A stretch of 64,000 nt of DNA from Piper betle (GCA_033002965.1 JAURVB010013269.1:62001-126000), one strand, 5' to 3'. Positions 1 through 12,500 are shown, counted from the first letter of the stretch. Made by a program: numbers and translations. The notes: generated from the sequence alone by a model not told the origin.

Positions 1-380
1 GCATTTGTCCTTATTGTATTTGGATGACTTTCTTCTTCTATTTTGGTCACACGACACGCCCATCCATATTATGTGCCTGGTTCTGGTCACATGTCCATTA
101 GTTGCCCCCTCCTGACGCGCTCATCCGTTAAAAAACACAACCTCTTATCCAACCAAAGTTACATTTTCTTGCATGCAAGATTTACCCAAGTTACAGATGA
201 ACATATGTCATACTTCCACCAAAACAATATAGTTTTTGATCTTCGCCTTATGAGGGTCCGTAATTTTAGTAATAGACATAGGTTGAGTCCATCCTCCCAA
301 AAGTAGAGTAGTCCATTGGCCCATATATAACATAAATAATATAAACATCGGAGGTGGACCCACCGGAGTCATTCTTTCCA

Positions 381-400
381 CACGTGTTATGTATATATAA
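381..400 (+). promoter_or_regulatory. G-box and TATA box upstream of the sialyltransferase-like gene
   Basis: CACGTG lies at 381-386 and TATATATAA at 392-400, about 200 bases before the chosen start codon. The pairing of a G-box with a good TATA box immediately upstream of a GC-rich leader fits a core promoter with transcription starting near 425-430. This is inferred from motif and position only. Confidence 0.5.
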
Positions 401-478
401 ACAAACCGCTTCATCTTCTTTGTTTTCCCACTTTGTCTCCGTAACCCACTCTCCCAAAGCTTCCACCTTCTCGAAGCC

Positions 479-517
479 ATGGCGGCGCCCCCATCTCCGA
501 CCACCCCATGTCCGTAA
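479..517 (+). other. Short upstream ORF in the leader of the sialyltransferase-like gene
   Basis: An ATG in good context (gccATGgcg) opens a 12-codon reading frame that ends at TAA 515-517. It overlaps an in-frame upstream ATG of the main gene at 508. If the leader is transcribed from the TATA box at 392-400, this uORF would be met first by scanning ribosomes and could reduce translation. Function is not shown. Confidence 0.35.
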
Positions 518-600
518 AACTCCACCCTCCTACCACCACCTCATCCCCTCACCATGTCCGCCCCTCCCCTTTAGCCGCCGTCGCCGTCGGGCTGCCGGCG

Positions 601-1790
601 ATGAAGAAGTCCGTCCGCCCGCTCTTCACCCTCCTCCTCTTCGTCGCCGTCGCCACCGCCTTCACCTCCCGCCTTTTCCTCCTCCGCCGCCCGCCCCGCC
701 CCGGTCTCCTCCTCTTCAACTCCACCCTCCTCCGCTTCGCCGCCCTCGACCTCGCCGCCGACAAGTCCCGCCGCGAGGTCGACCAGCTCCTCGACTTCAC
801 CCTCCTCGACGCCTCCGCCCGGGCGGCCGGCCGGGGCGTCGGGCAGGCCCACTACCGCACCATCTCCTCCTGGGGCCGCTACCACCCCGCCGCCGCCGAC
901 GAGGTCCTGCCGAGGGCGGCGGTGGCGATGGCCGCGCGGATCCCCGTCCAGCTCCGCTCGCCGAGGTACCGCGGGTTCTGGCCGGAATTCCGCCGGTCCC
1001 TGCGCGCTTGGTTTCGGAACAAGCGGTACCAGCCGGAGGTGATGGCGGAGCTGATGGATATCCTCAAGCCGCCGCTGGATCGGCACTACGGCCTCCCCGC
1101 CTCCGGTCGCCGGTACTCCTCCTGCGCCGTCGTCGGTAACAGCGGGATCTTGCTCAAGAGCGACGACGGGGCGTCGATCGACGGCCATGAGATTGTGATT
1201 CGGCTCAACAACGCTCGGATTCGAGGGTACGAGAGTCATGTCGGGTCGAAGACGAGCATGGCCTTCGTCAATAGCAACATTCTTCACCTTTGTGGGATGA
1301 GGGGAGCTGCTTTTGCCACCCATACGGCGAGAAGGTGCCCATGGTGATGTACATTTGCCAAGCTATGCACTTTATGGACTATGCCTTCTGCAATGGCTCC
1401 CACAAGGCGCCATTGCTGGTCACCGACGCCAGGTTCGACCTGCTCTGCACTCGGTTGGTGAAGTACTACTCTTTGAAGCGGTTCGTGGAGGAGACGGGCA
1501 AGCCGCCGGAGGAGTGGGCTGCTGCCCATGAGGGGAGTATGTTCCATTACTCTTCTGGGATGCAGGCCGTGATGCTGGCTATGGGGATTTGTGACAAGGT
1601 CAGCATGTTTGGGTTTGGGAAGTCGACTGCAGCGAAGCACCATTACCATACGAATCAGAAAGCGGAGCTCAATTTGCATGATTATGAGGCGGAGTACTCT
1701 CTTTACCGAGATTTGGTGGAGAGACCTCAAGAAATTCCGTTCCTCAAGGACTCCGGACTGCAAATTCCACCTCTGGTAATCCATCAATGA
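601..1790 (+). CDS. Sialyltransferase-like protein (GT29 family), frame broken once
   Basis: Plant member of glycosyltransferase family 29, expected as a type II Golgi membrane protein; the true acceptor in plants is uncertain. The start at 601 (MKKSVRPLF) directly precedes a hydrophobic anchor. An in-frame ATG at 508 would add 31 residues. The sialylmotif L region is visible ([16 protein letters not shown], then IRLNNARI and [12 protein letters not shown]), followed by [10 protein letters not shown], the S motif ([20 protein letters not shown]) and HHYHTNQ with HDYEAE near the C terminus. The reading frame shifts at the GGG of 1294-1296: upstream reads in one frame, downstream in another, as if one base is missing. 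No splice sites surround it. Total length of about 396 residues is normal for the plant family, and the C terminus (PPLVIHQ) looks native. GC content is very high over the first 700 bases. It is a recent pseudogene or, more likely, a sequence error. Confidence 0.88.
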
Positions 1791-3862
1791 GCTAAGATTG
1801 TTTCTTTTTCTTTTTCTTTTTGGTTACTTCTTGTGAATTACTGCAGTTTGAAATGTGTTAGTTGTGATTGTTTGTACCCCCTAATTGGTGGAGTGAGAAT
1901 GTACATTCAAGTAACCATCTGATGAAGGTTGGACAGGGCACCTTTGTGTAGCATTGAATACTTCAGTTTAATGGAAAAACTTGATTCCGAGCTGAGATCT
2001 AACTTGTTCACAGACTCTCTGATTTTTTTGTTGTCAATTGTCATTAGGACTAAATCAAGAAGCTGGCTTGTGTTCCAGTGTTTTAGAAAACGGCTTTTCC
2101 TTGTTTGCCATTGAATTCAGAAATAACGCAGAACATTTGCAATATAATTGTTCGTCTGCTTGTCCTATCCTTCTTACATAATTCATTCATATCTTGCAAA
2201 ACCATGTTACATGCTGGGACTATATATATGTAGTTGAATGTAAATTGAAAATTTATTAAATAAAGATACTTGAGCACTATGCTTTCCATAAGGACATTGA
2301 TTTCGTCAATAATAAGGTGGGCGTGCAAGGAAATATTATCCAGAGAAGAAGATATTTTACGCTAATTATTTGAATATCATTTTCTGTCAAAGGTCTTTGT
2401 CATACAAATTATTATTTTTTATATATCTTCCCTATTGAATATTGAATATAGTTCTAAGATGTTTTCATATTCTTTTCTTGAATCATTTTTGAAGACCTAA
2501 TGCCCGATAAAAAGGTGCAGCATGCGGCTCATTTCATTCTTAATCCATGGCGGGCACTCCTGACTATTTGGAGGCGCATAGCTCAAAATAGTGAAGAATT
2601 ATAAATCGATTACTGCTTATCCTTTTCTGTATTCAACTCTAGCAATGAGTCTCTAGAACTTCGCTTCTACATGAACACGTAAGGGTACTATTGCCTATCA
2701 AGTGCCTGCTTTTCGTTGGTGGAAAGCAGATACAAATTCTTCCACTGACCTGACGATTGGCGGCTCCCTTTGGGTTGATGCAATCGGATCAGCTTCTTGA
2801 TTCAAGTTTCATTTTTAATAGATAATCAAAGGACTAAAACAAACCCTTTTGGCTCATATCTTAATGGGAAGTTCATACTACTGTTCTAGAGCATTGAGCA
2901 GGTGCTAGCAATAGTAATTGAATAATTGTAATGGCCCCGGACATCTTCCCTTACATTGCTCTTTGCTTGTCAATCGGATGCGGAGTCTTATTTTTTGAAC
3001 TTTTTTCGCAAAATATACGTATTCAAATGGTTTGTTTCATTCGTGCCATGTCTGTTCTTTTTACCACTTAAGAAGAATGAATAGCGAGATTCGGCGATTG
3101 TGCATTCAATTTTGTTAAAAATGCAGTGAGCAAGTTGAGCTACTGTAGATGAACTTGACATAGCAATGATATCAATTGAACAGATTTCTGCTGTTTGCAT
3201 TTATTTTACTTTCAGGCACACGTCACGGACTCGTAAACCAGAACCAGGAATTTGAAACCCAGGAAAAATAAAAAAAGGTTTGCGAAGAGGTAAAACTGCT
3301 TAAAGATTTCAACCCAAGAACGTGATGTTGTTTATTGCTTGCAGCTCTGATATTACCATTTCTTTAGCTCATTTTTACTGCAACATTTGGGCTTTTTTCT
3401 TACCGTAGACACGTTAGGATCACCTTGTCTTCCCCTAGCTATAGAGGAAAGTGAATTGCAAGTTGCAACGTATGTATATGTTTGTTTCCCTTATTCAATT
3501 CCAAGCCAAGGCCAGTTGCGCAAGTTGTTGGATGTCCCTAACCAAGGTTCTAAGAATAGCCGGTTAGAAATCATCGTGTTCTGTCAAAATGTTGTTGGAA
3601 TGTTACAACTTGTTAAGAGATGTAGATCTTGTGCAGCATTCTCGTAGTTCAAAGTTCGAAGTACTTCCAACATGGTCTCTGTCTGTCTCTACAGGTAAGA
3701 AAACAAGAAAAATGTCACGATAGTTAGCACATAGTAGATGAATTCTTAAATGCCATTAAGAAGTTTTACTATGAAAACTAAACAGTTCATGTGTATGTCT
3801 TGCTTTTCGTTTGGTTAATAGAATAGACTTTTCTACGTTACCCTCTTCATGGCGTCCACAAT
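1791..3862. other. Spacer without recognised gene
   Basis: This holds the 3' flank of the sialyltransferase-like gene, then AT-rich DNA. The short open frames here (for example 3387-3647) resemble no family I know and have no splice or promoter context. I see no gene. Confidence 0.6.
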
Positions 3863-4138
3863 TAGGGGTGCTAATTGAGCGAGCGAGCCGAGCTCGACAT
3901 GTGTTCGAGTTCGGCTCGAATAGTTCGAAACTCGTTCGAACTCGACTCGAGATCAAACGAGTTTTGGACATACATGCTCGAGTTCGACTCGAATATCTCG
4001 TTCAGTGCTCGAGCTCGAAACCAGCTCGATTAAAAGTCAAAAGTACTTCACTTAAAAATGAGGTCAATGTGGTTTGAACCCACAACCTTAAAGTCATCAA
4101 GGTGAATACTTACCATCTCAACTATCTTACTTCTTTGT

Positions 4139-4178
<40 letters not shown>

Positions 4179-4441
4179 ATATAATATAATATAATATAAA
4201 GACTATATTATTATATTATTTTATCGAGTCGAGTTCGAATCGAGCTACGAGTCGAGTTCGAGTCGATTTCGAGTTATAACCGAGTCGAGTCGAGTCGAAC
4301 ACGACCTTGCTCAAGCTCGGCTCGTAAGATTCGAGTTCGAGTCGAGTTCGAGTCGAGCATTTAAATGTCGAGTTTCGAGTCGAGTCAAGCCGAGCCGAAC
4401 GCTAAATGCTCACGAGCTGGCTCGCTCAATTAGCAACCCTA
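3863..4441 (+). mobile_element. Non-autonomous hAT-type element, copy 1
   Basis: The 579-bp element begins TAGGGGTGCTAATTGAGCG and ends in the inverted form CTCAATTAGCAACCCTA. It is flanked by a perfect 8-bp duplication TCCACAAT (3855-3862 and 4442-4449). The arms are dense in TCGA, CGAGT and GAGCTCG steps and largely self-complementary; the middle holds a conserved block near 4060-4140 and a TA microsatellite at 4141-4197. There is no coding capacity. An 8-bp duplication and a YAGGG terminus are hAT hallmarks, so I infer mobilisation by an hAT transposase elsewhere in the genome. Confidence 0.82.
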
Positions 4442-5358
4442 TCCACAATGAAACATCGCGCCCAATTTGTTGACGACAATTTTGGCAGACGTAGCCCCGA
4501 CTCATCTCACCAACAGCCATACGTGAATGGATTTCCAACAGCATTACATGCTCCCTAAGATTGTTGCATGGCGAGTTTGTTTTTTTAGTTCTCATATTTT
4601 AGTACTAGTTAGGCAGTACAAATAAACACGTCCTTTGTTGTTCTAACAAAGAACAAAATTTCGAACTTAATTCACACAAAAGTGTCATTATTTACTTAAT
4701 ATAATTTAATTGAGTAAGAGCTTAAATGTTTTATAAATTGCTTGTGAAAGATGACCGAGCCGACTGTGTTACACATTCGATCCGACGGAAACATTGAGAG
4801 TTCTCAACGACGCGAAAATGCTTGATTTGCAAGGCAGAAAATGCACTCCAAAAGCTTGTCCTTTACAATAAAAATAGAGTAAAGAAATCTATATGCAAAG
4901 CAAATATGCTCTCTGGTAATCGTATTGGAAGTACCGACATCATGTTTTTTTATTATAGGAGATTAGAGTAACTTCAGAGAACTGATAGAGCTCCTGGGTA
5001 AACACGTTTTGTTGTCTAATAGTTTACCTCATCAAATCCACATAAAAACATGTCGGCAAATGCAAAAATATATATCTTTAATACCACGAAGAAGGACGGA
5101 AAAGATGGTTACGTTTTGGTTTTATGCTTTGATTAAGTTTTTTACTTTTGTTAATGTACTAAGCGTATACCCAACTTGCAAATCTTTATGATAGTGTTAC
5201 CGGGTCGAGAGCAGGCTTGTATATGTAATTATGCATGAGGATTGGAAAATTTTTATGTTTTTTCTTTTTATATGTACCCTGTTTTAATTGAGTTACTTGA
5301 GCCTACGGGAACTTCTACTATGTATCTCAGTAAACTCCGTTTTGTACAAAAACTCACT
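4442..5358. other. AT-rich spacer
   Basis: No gene, RNA or repeat boundary is recognised here. Open frames are short and lack family resemblance. Confidence 0.5.
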
Positions 5359-6650
5359 TAACCTCACAATAGAATAGGTTGACAAACTATAAAAAAACAT
5401 ACTTACAGTCAAATACACACTAAACATCCATTATAAAATTTGGTTGGAATAATTCAAAATTATCACATGTATAAAATTTTAACTTTAATTATATATTAAA
5501 TTGAAAACTTAATAATAACTTATAGTGAAATTCAGTTGACATAACTCGAAAAACCCATATACTCAAAATTTTATCTTCTATTATATATTAATTTAAAAAT
5601 CTAATAAAAAATTATAATGAAACTTGGTTAATCTAACCTAAAAAAGCCCACATGTACAAAATTCTATTTTCCATCGGATATTAGCTAGGTTTTTTTACAT
5701 ATTTAATAGCTCTTATGAAATCCAAATTGCACAATCTAAAAAATTCAATAAAAACCTATAGTAAAATTTGGATGGTGGAACATGAAAAACTCACATACAC
5801 AAAGTTATATATTCCATTATATATTAGGTAGATTGTTTTGTGCACAATTAGTGGCTCTTATAAAACCTAAATAGAACAACCTAAAAAATACTTGAACTTG
5901 AAAATCCAATAAGAACCTTAATGAAACTTGGTTGGTGTAGCTCAAAAACTCACATGCACGAAATTGTATATTTTGTCGTATATTAACTAAGTTCAATATA
6001 TATAATTAATGACTCTTATAAAACTCAAATGACACAACCCTAAAGATACCCAAAAACTAAAAATTTAATAAGAATGTATAATGAAACTTAATTGGTATAA
6101 CCCGGAAAACTCACGTGCACAAAATTTTATTTTTGATCATATACTAATTAGGTTTTATGTACACAATAGCTCAATTGGCTCTTGCAAAACTCGAATGAGA
6201 TAACTTAAAAACCCATAAATTTGAAAACCAAATAAAAATCTATGGTGAAAATTGGTTAATGTAACCCAAAAACCTAAGAACTTAAAAATCTAATAAGAAC
6301 CTAAAATTAAATTTAGTCGGTGTAACCCGAAAAGCAGAGAGAAAAAATTATATATTACATTATATGTTAACTAAATTATGTGCATGTGAGTTTTTTGGAT
6401 TACATTAATCAAGTTTCATTATATGTTCTTATTGAATTTTTTAGTTTTTGGGTTATACCATTCGGCTTTCATAAGAGTTACTAATTATATATATTAAAGT
6501 TAGTTAATATATGATGAAATATATAATTTTGTGCATGAAAGTTTTTCAGAATATACCAACCAAGTTTCACTAAAGTTCTTATTAGATTTTTAAGTTCAAG
6601 TGCTTTCTAGGTTATGCTATTTAGGTTTTATAGATTATAGTGTGAGGTTA
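5359..6650. repeat. Diverged tandem repeat with inverted right end (fold-back-like)
   Basis: A unit of about 160 bp recurs from 5440 to 6350, recognisable by 'cacatgcacaaaatt' (near 5466, 5649, 5792, 5952, 6112) followed by 'tatattaactaggtt', 'ggctcttataaaac', 'aaaatctaataagaacc' and 'aaacttggttggtgtaac'. Near 6370 the same words appear as reverse complements (gtgcatgtgagtttttt, then ctaaagttcttattagat). The outer ends are inverted: TAACCTCACA at 5359-5368 and TGTGAGGTTA at 6641-6650. No target duplication is visible and no protein is encoded. It may be a fold-back transposon or an old MITE cluster. Confidence 0.55.
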
Positions 6651-8556
6651 CGAAATGAAGCCGACTTTTCTGTTTGTTAAGATAATTAGTATAGATTTAC
6701 GTGAGTTCCAAGCCGGTTAAAACGACGCAAAACAAAAAAGGCGTGAGTTCCTAAAACGACGCAAAAAAAATTCCATACCAAACTATATGAGGTGTGGGGA
6801 GTGGGATTCACACAAAAGAGTCATTTCTGATCCATACAAGATTTACCACTTGGTGAATGAAGGGAGGGGAGCTGCTGATTAGATTTTATCTCAGTGTAGA
6901 GCAGCTTGATTAGATTTGTTGCAGAGAGCAAAAGACGTCAACGAGGGTAATGTACTAGAGCTAGAGCCCCTCTCATCACCAAAAACCGAAGCCCAGCCGC
7001 AAGCCCCTCTTCGGCCGCCATTATTACCACCCAAAATATCGTTGTCATTTTCGCTTCCCCCACTTCCCTGCAACGAGGAGGTTCCTTCTTCAACGAAGTA
7101 TGATGTGTGCGCAGTAGCCTGTAATGGGAACTAGGTTTCAGACCAGTTTTAGGTTTGGGATTTTCAATGCCAAGGACAAACATCCTTTTTGGCTCAAAAA
7201 ATAAAAGACAAACATCCTTTCCTTCCAACTCAAGTACCCATTGCCCCACTCCATTCCCCCCAACACTAAAATTTATACCAAACGTGTCTTGCTCTCGTGA
7301 ATGGGTTCATTGCCTTACAACCCCATATGTGACATCAGGGCGAGTTGAGTCAAATTTTAAATATTTGAGTCGATTTGACTTTAACTTCAAGGTGGATTCA
7401 AAAGTGTCTTTGTTTGTAAGTATTAATGCTATTTTTTGTATAATTTATAATAAAATTTAATTTATAATTAAAATATTTTATATTTGATATAATTATATAT
7501 AAAAGATTATTTAATTATATATAAAGTTATTTAGTTCTCAATCATATAATGATATTTTATAATTTAAATATACTTATATAAAACAATTTAAAATAAATAT
7601 AATTAAAAATTATGTTCTTTATATAAAATATCAAATTTTAAAATAAATTAAGTTGTGCACGTATAAACTCAAATCTGGTATATTTAATATTGATTTAAAC
7701 TTTCAATCGATCATAAAGCTGAATCAAATTTAATCAAACTTTAAATGGCACTGCCAACAACATAACCATGAGAAAACATTGTGTACTGAGTATTAATTAA
7801 ACAGCTGAGGGGGGTCGGCATGAGATGATATTAGCTCCAGACCTATCTCAGTTGCTAATGATGCCCATCTCAGAGAACAGAGCTGCATAGATATCAAACC
7901 CGCCAGCAGTTTTTCAAGCTATGCGTCCCCTCCATGATGACTTTCCTTGCCTCAACTTAGCATAAAATCATTGAAGATGCAAAACTTCACAGGAAAAGCC
8001 TTGCCCACTTGAACATGCTCACTGCAACATCCAGTCATCCACAAGGAACCGTCAAAGTTGTTACATCCAAGGGACCCCACCATTTATAAATAAGTACTTC
8101 TTTTCCGCCACGGGCAAAAGCATCTGATTACTTAACCAAACCCATTTTACCACTAATCCGAATGTGTATGAGGAGAAAGAGAAAGAGCTGATGAAATGAG
8201 TATTGCTGTAAGTAAGAAACAAAAGAGAATTGATTGAGAGAGTGAAGGGGAGTGATGATGGTCAGCCCCTCCCCTCTCCAACCTTATCAACTCCCCTTCC
8301 CTAAACCTATTTTCCATCATTGCGAATCTTGGTTGCCTCTCTTACCCATCCAACAATTTTCAGACAAGAACAAAAAGAAACAAAGATTGAACCAAAGAGC
8401 ACTAGTTCCAGACCATCATCACCTCTACGACGCCATCTCCCCTTCCATGTATCATTATATGTTTTAACACAACATTGATTCCTACCAACTGGCTGGGCCG
8501 CCTTGGCTGCTTACACTTTGCATGATTGTGCATGATTGTTGTGCTTTTCAAAACCT
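6651..8556. other. Spacer without recognised gene
   Basis: Mostly AT-rich DNA, including a very AT-rich stretch at 7420-7740. Open frames around 6890-7460 overlap on both strands and look like chance. The region 8200-8470 is pyrimidine-rich and probably belongs to the upstream region of the ZPR gene. Confidence 0.5.
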
Positions 8557-8566
8557 CTATATATAC
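8557..8566 (+). promoter_or_regulatory. TATA box of the ZPR gene
   Basis: CTATATATAC lies about 465 bases before the ZPR start codon. A 5'UTR intron with donor near 8663-8666 (gaggGTAACT) and acceptor at 9030 (ggtttcag, just before the start codon) would account for most of that distance. Promoter and intron are both inferred from motifs. Confidence 0.4.
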
Positions 8567-9032
8567 CCTTCTTGACGAACACCAATCTCACTCGGATCAC
8601 CACTCTTGGTTGCTCACACTGTTAGTCTGTTACTCACAGATAGATTTTCTTTGCAAGGGAGGGTAACTTACCTGGTGAAAAGGTGATGACCACGAAGCAT
8701 ACAAATACGTGCTTGCGTGCGCTTCGCTTCTTGGTTTCTCTACCGGTTCCCTTTTTCCATGTTTCCATTCCATGTCTCCTCTTTTCATGCATGCATTTTC
8801 TTCCATTCAATCCATTTTCATATACAAGTTTCCATCTATTTTTCTTTCCATGGGCATTTTAGTTAAATTCCCAGGCATTTTACGTGGTGCAGTTTGGCTT
8901 TCTAGTACTAAACATGGTCATTCCTCGCCACGTTTCCTGTTGCGCCTCCAAACTCGTGCTTCGTATAATATTGTTGTGTTGATTTATCCCTTTGAATTAT
9001 CCCTGCAGGTTATATTTCCAAGGTTTCAGAAC

Positions 9033-9278
9033 ATGGAGAGACTGAACTCAGAACTGTATTTGCAGAACTGTTACATAATCCAGGAGAATGAAAGGCTGAG
9101 AAAAAAGGCACAGCTTCTCAACCAGGAAAATCAGGCACTGCTATGCGAGCTTAAGAAGAAGCTAGCGCAGGCAAGCCCCAGTCCAAACAGAAACCCTTCA
9201 ACTAGTATTGATCTCAACCTGGTTGCCGGAACCGCTGGAAAGCCATCCATTACCAAAAGCTCTAAAAATGTTACTTGA
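9033..9278 (+). CDS. ZPR3: LITTLE ZIPPER protein, ZPR3-type
   Basis: An 81-residue leucine-zipper peptide. ZPR proteins heterodimerise with class III HD-ZIP factors through the zipper and block their DNA binding, in a feedback loop that controls shoot meristem and leaf polarity. The protein starts MERLNSELYLQNCYIIQENE, the family signature, and continues RLRKKAQLLNQENQALLCEL with heptad leucines (about residues 18-45), then a short Ser/Pro/Asn-rich tail containing SIDLNL. There is no DNA-binding domain, as expected. The first ATG after a likely intron acceptor at 9030 was chosen; the frame stays open upstream, but that part resembles intron, not protein. Length matches the ZPR3/ZPR4 group. 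No lesion is seen. Confidence 0.92.
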   Translation: MERLNSELYLQNCYIIQENERLRKKAQLLNQENQALLCELKKKLAQASPSPNRNPSTSIDLNLVAGTAGKPSITKSSKNVT

Positions 9279-9521
9279 CTAGTTCTCCATTGTACCTTTT
9301 TCGTCTAGTATAAAGACTGTAGGTGTGCCACCGGTGTCATCATTTTCATTAGGTTTGAGAGGAGTCAAGAATCATTTAATAGAAGTTGTTTCGCTTAATG
9401 AAAAAAGAAGGTTCAAATTACCATGCAAATCGCATAATCCTTTACAATAGAATCACAATCGTGTAAGGACTGGTGTAACAGAGTACCATGAACATTGTTT
9501 GCTATTGTGCACGAAAATGCT

Positions 9522-12500
9522 TCAATGATCCACATTCAACATTTTGTCTATACTTGAGAAGGTTGAATAAAATGCCTTGAAATGCCTGTAAGCGGTATCA
9601 ATATCTTCTCTGCCACACATCTCACGGATGCTGCATGCTCAATAAAACTTAAAATTAGCCCATAAAAGTAACTGTCATAGAATTGCATATTATGAAACTG
9701 CATATTATGGAATTACATAATTACTTCCCAAAAAAATACATTGGGTTAAGAAACTGCTCAGAAATCAAGCAAATGGGATTTACTATGTAATCACCGTTGA
9801 ACAATGCTCTTACTATGAATAGGTTCCACTTTCATTTGTCATCTGAGAGTACAGTTTCATGTTCGGATTTGAAAACTTACGCATTTCCAATCAAAGATCA
9901 AACATCAAAACCAAGTAAATATATAAACATACACTGGCCACAGTAAACTGGACCAGTAAACCACCTAACATGACTGATACAGAGCCATTTAGGAAGCAGA
10001 TGATCAAAGTACGCTCATAATAAATACCAGGGCCTATGAGCATGAACTTTGATTCTAAATATTATAAGTAATATTGATCCCACCATATATTGTGATTTAG
10101 ATTTTCAAACAAATGAAGCTCTAGTACAGGGTACTACTTTACTTTCTCCCCCATCTCAATTTCTCCACTTTCATCTAAGTAATTCCCAACATTTATTTGA
10201 TTTCTCAATTCGTTCCCATCATAATGGAGGATAAAGAAAGAAAAAAGAGAAAACATGAACTTAAATGAGAAAATCTTCTTCCACATAATACCCAAGGGGT
10301 GATATGGACATAAATCATAAATTAGGATCCATGTAATTAAAAATGGCAACTTAAATGAGGAAAATTAAATTTATACGAAAAGAAGACAAACAAACACTGC
10401 TTTGTTGATTCAATAATTGCTCCCAACTCACAAAGGAACTCCATCTGACATCCTAGTCTCAATTCATAATAAAATACAAAATCACAAAATTTAACAAAGC
10501 CGAGATAAACAAATAGCACCCTGAAATCAAATGGCTAGCTTATAAATTTCTACACAACTAGGATTCTGCAAAACCTGCTTAATTTATTTGGGAGGCCAAA
10601 AACACAAAACATGCACGGTCGTGTCTGTCAAGAAGCTCCCCTGTCATGGACTCTGACGCACAGAGAAAAATACAGAATCTGCCCATTGATCAATGGAAGA
10701 GTTCGACCAGCAGATTCATAGATAGAAAAACATAAACAGAACAAGCAACAGTAGTATACAAGCTTATGCAATAAAATATGAACAAGCAACAGTAGTATAC
10801 AAGCTTTGCTGTGGTGTTTTAGAACAAATTTATTAAATAATAAATGATGAAACCATAACTATAAAACTATAAGTATCATATAAGATAAACAACAAAGAAA
10901 AGAAAGAAAACTTTCTAATGACCGGTTCATAGTTTCTCGTTGTGGAACAAAACATGAAGCATGCAACTGAAGCGTGATTAAAATCTAACCTGTGCATGGA
11001 AAGCTGAGGTATACCACAGTCCACAGTACGAATTCCAACCCCTGATGCCAGTATAGGACCAATAGTAGATCCACACCCCATGTCATTTCTAACCACAAAT
11101 TCCTATGATGAAAGAGAAGATTGGCTTAAAGTACCTCATTAACTTGCTGAAAACATAATGATCATTAGCGATGTCTGAAACAAGGTAACTTGGCAGTAGA
11201 TTTTACTGTTTAGCTGCACTAGTAGCCTAAACAAGCGATTATACCTGAGTTGGCAGATCATGCATTTTAGCTAATTCTTCAAAGAGAAAAGCTGTTATTC
11301 CACCTCGTGGCATAGCGTTGGTTTGCGTTGTGCTTTAACTACAATTCCCTTTTGCAACTGTGGCCTCGTGATGCTCTTCGTATTTATCTGTATAGTTTGG
11401 ATGAACGCCATGTGCCATGTCTGCAGATACTGTAGGCAGAATGAAACATAACAAACAACTACATTCTCACGTTATGCTAGTGAAATGTGGTAAAGTAAGC
11501 CAACATCATGAGTTGAGAAGTAAAATTTCAACTGCTTATCTAACACCTGAGCAGCAGATGATTCAGCCTAGCCACCCAAATAAATTCATTTTTCAAATGT
11601 AAATATTCTAGGCACTACAACACGTATTGAGTTAAACACATGACAACAAGAAAAGAGGTCAAATCCCTTTTTTGAATAAATTCATGATCAATATGACATT
11701 GATTTCAGCTAGTGTTCATTTTTTTTAAATAACTTAAGCCAACAGATTTGCATGTAGTTGATGGAGCTTAATGTAGATGATAACCACCCTGCTTTTGCTA
11801 ACACAATGATTTCTGGCCCTTTAACAAAATAGACCAAGAATTGATGGCTAGTTGATGAGTTATGCAAACACATGTGATCCTTATTCATAATAGATAACAC
11901 ATCCAAAAGGATTAGATTCTTTTACCATTAAGCAGTTAAAGAAGTTATTGTTTGTCTCCAAAAGAACAACGTGCTTGCATGAAAAATATGAGCTTCTTTT
12001 CAAGGCCTAATCAGTGACAAAGGCAAAAACCTGTATCTAAAGAGGAGTAAAAAGACCCAACAGTTGCATCCTATCATCCCCTTCCATGTTTCACTTTTTT
12101 CGGGACTCACTTTCATTCTGAAAAGCATCAAGTCCAACTCCTCCATGTAAAATAACTAGGGAAAATTGATGAAAGGGGAGAAACAATAGACGAAAAGGGA
12201 TAATTAATAGACGAGGTCTCAAGACGTTACTCCTAAATGATGTTTTCTAGCTTCGTTGTGACGGTAACTTGAGATCTTTGACCAATTGAGGACATTAATG
12301 CAATCTGAATGTATGTATCATATATAATTATGGTCCACATGAGGCCCACATAAGGTAGATGTTCCCATGGAGAGGTGATGCAGAGCATATTTAGTATTTT
12401 AAGTTTATTTTCTAGTTAATTATGTTTTTAGAAACTTTTATGTAATTTTACATTTTAAGGGACTTATTAGGTTATTTTCGGATTTTATTTTATTGGGAAT

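Noticed and set aside
354..1323. Long proline- and arginine-rich open frames on both strands overlapping the first gene
   Set aside because: They are shadow frames of the GC-rich first exon of the sialyltransferase-like gene, which alone shows family motifs.
4060..4090. tRNA-derived SINE, suggested by the TTGAACCC palindrome
   Set aside because: There is no A box, no poly-A or simple tail, and the element has TIRs with 8-bp duplications, so it is a DNA transposon.
8709..9032. N-terminal extension of the ZPR frame
   Set aside because: The frame is open by chance. ZPR proteins begin at MERLN, and an intron acceptor lies just before that ATG.
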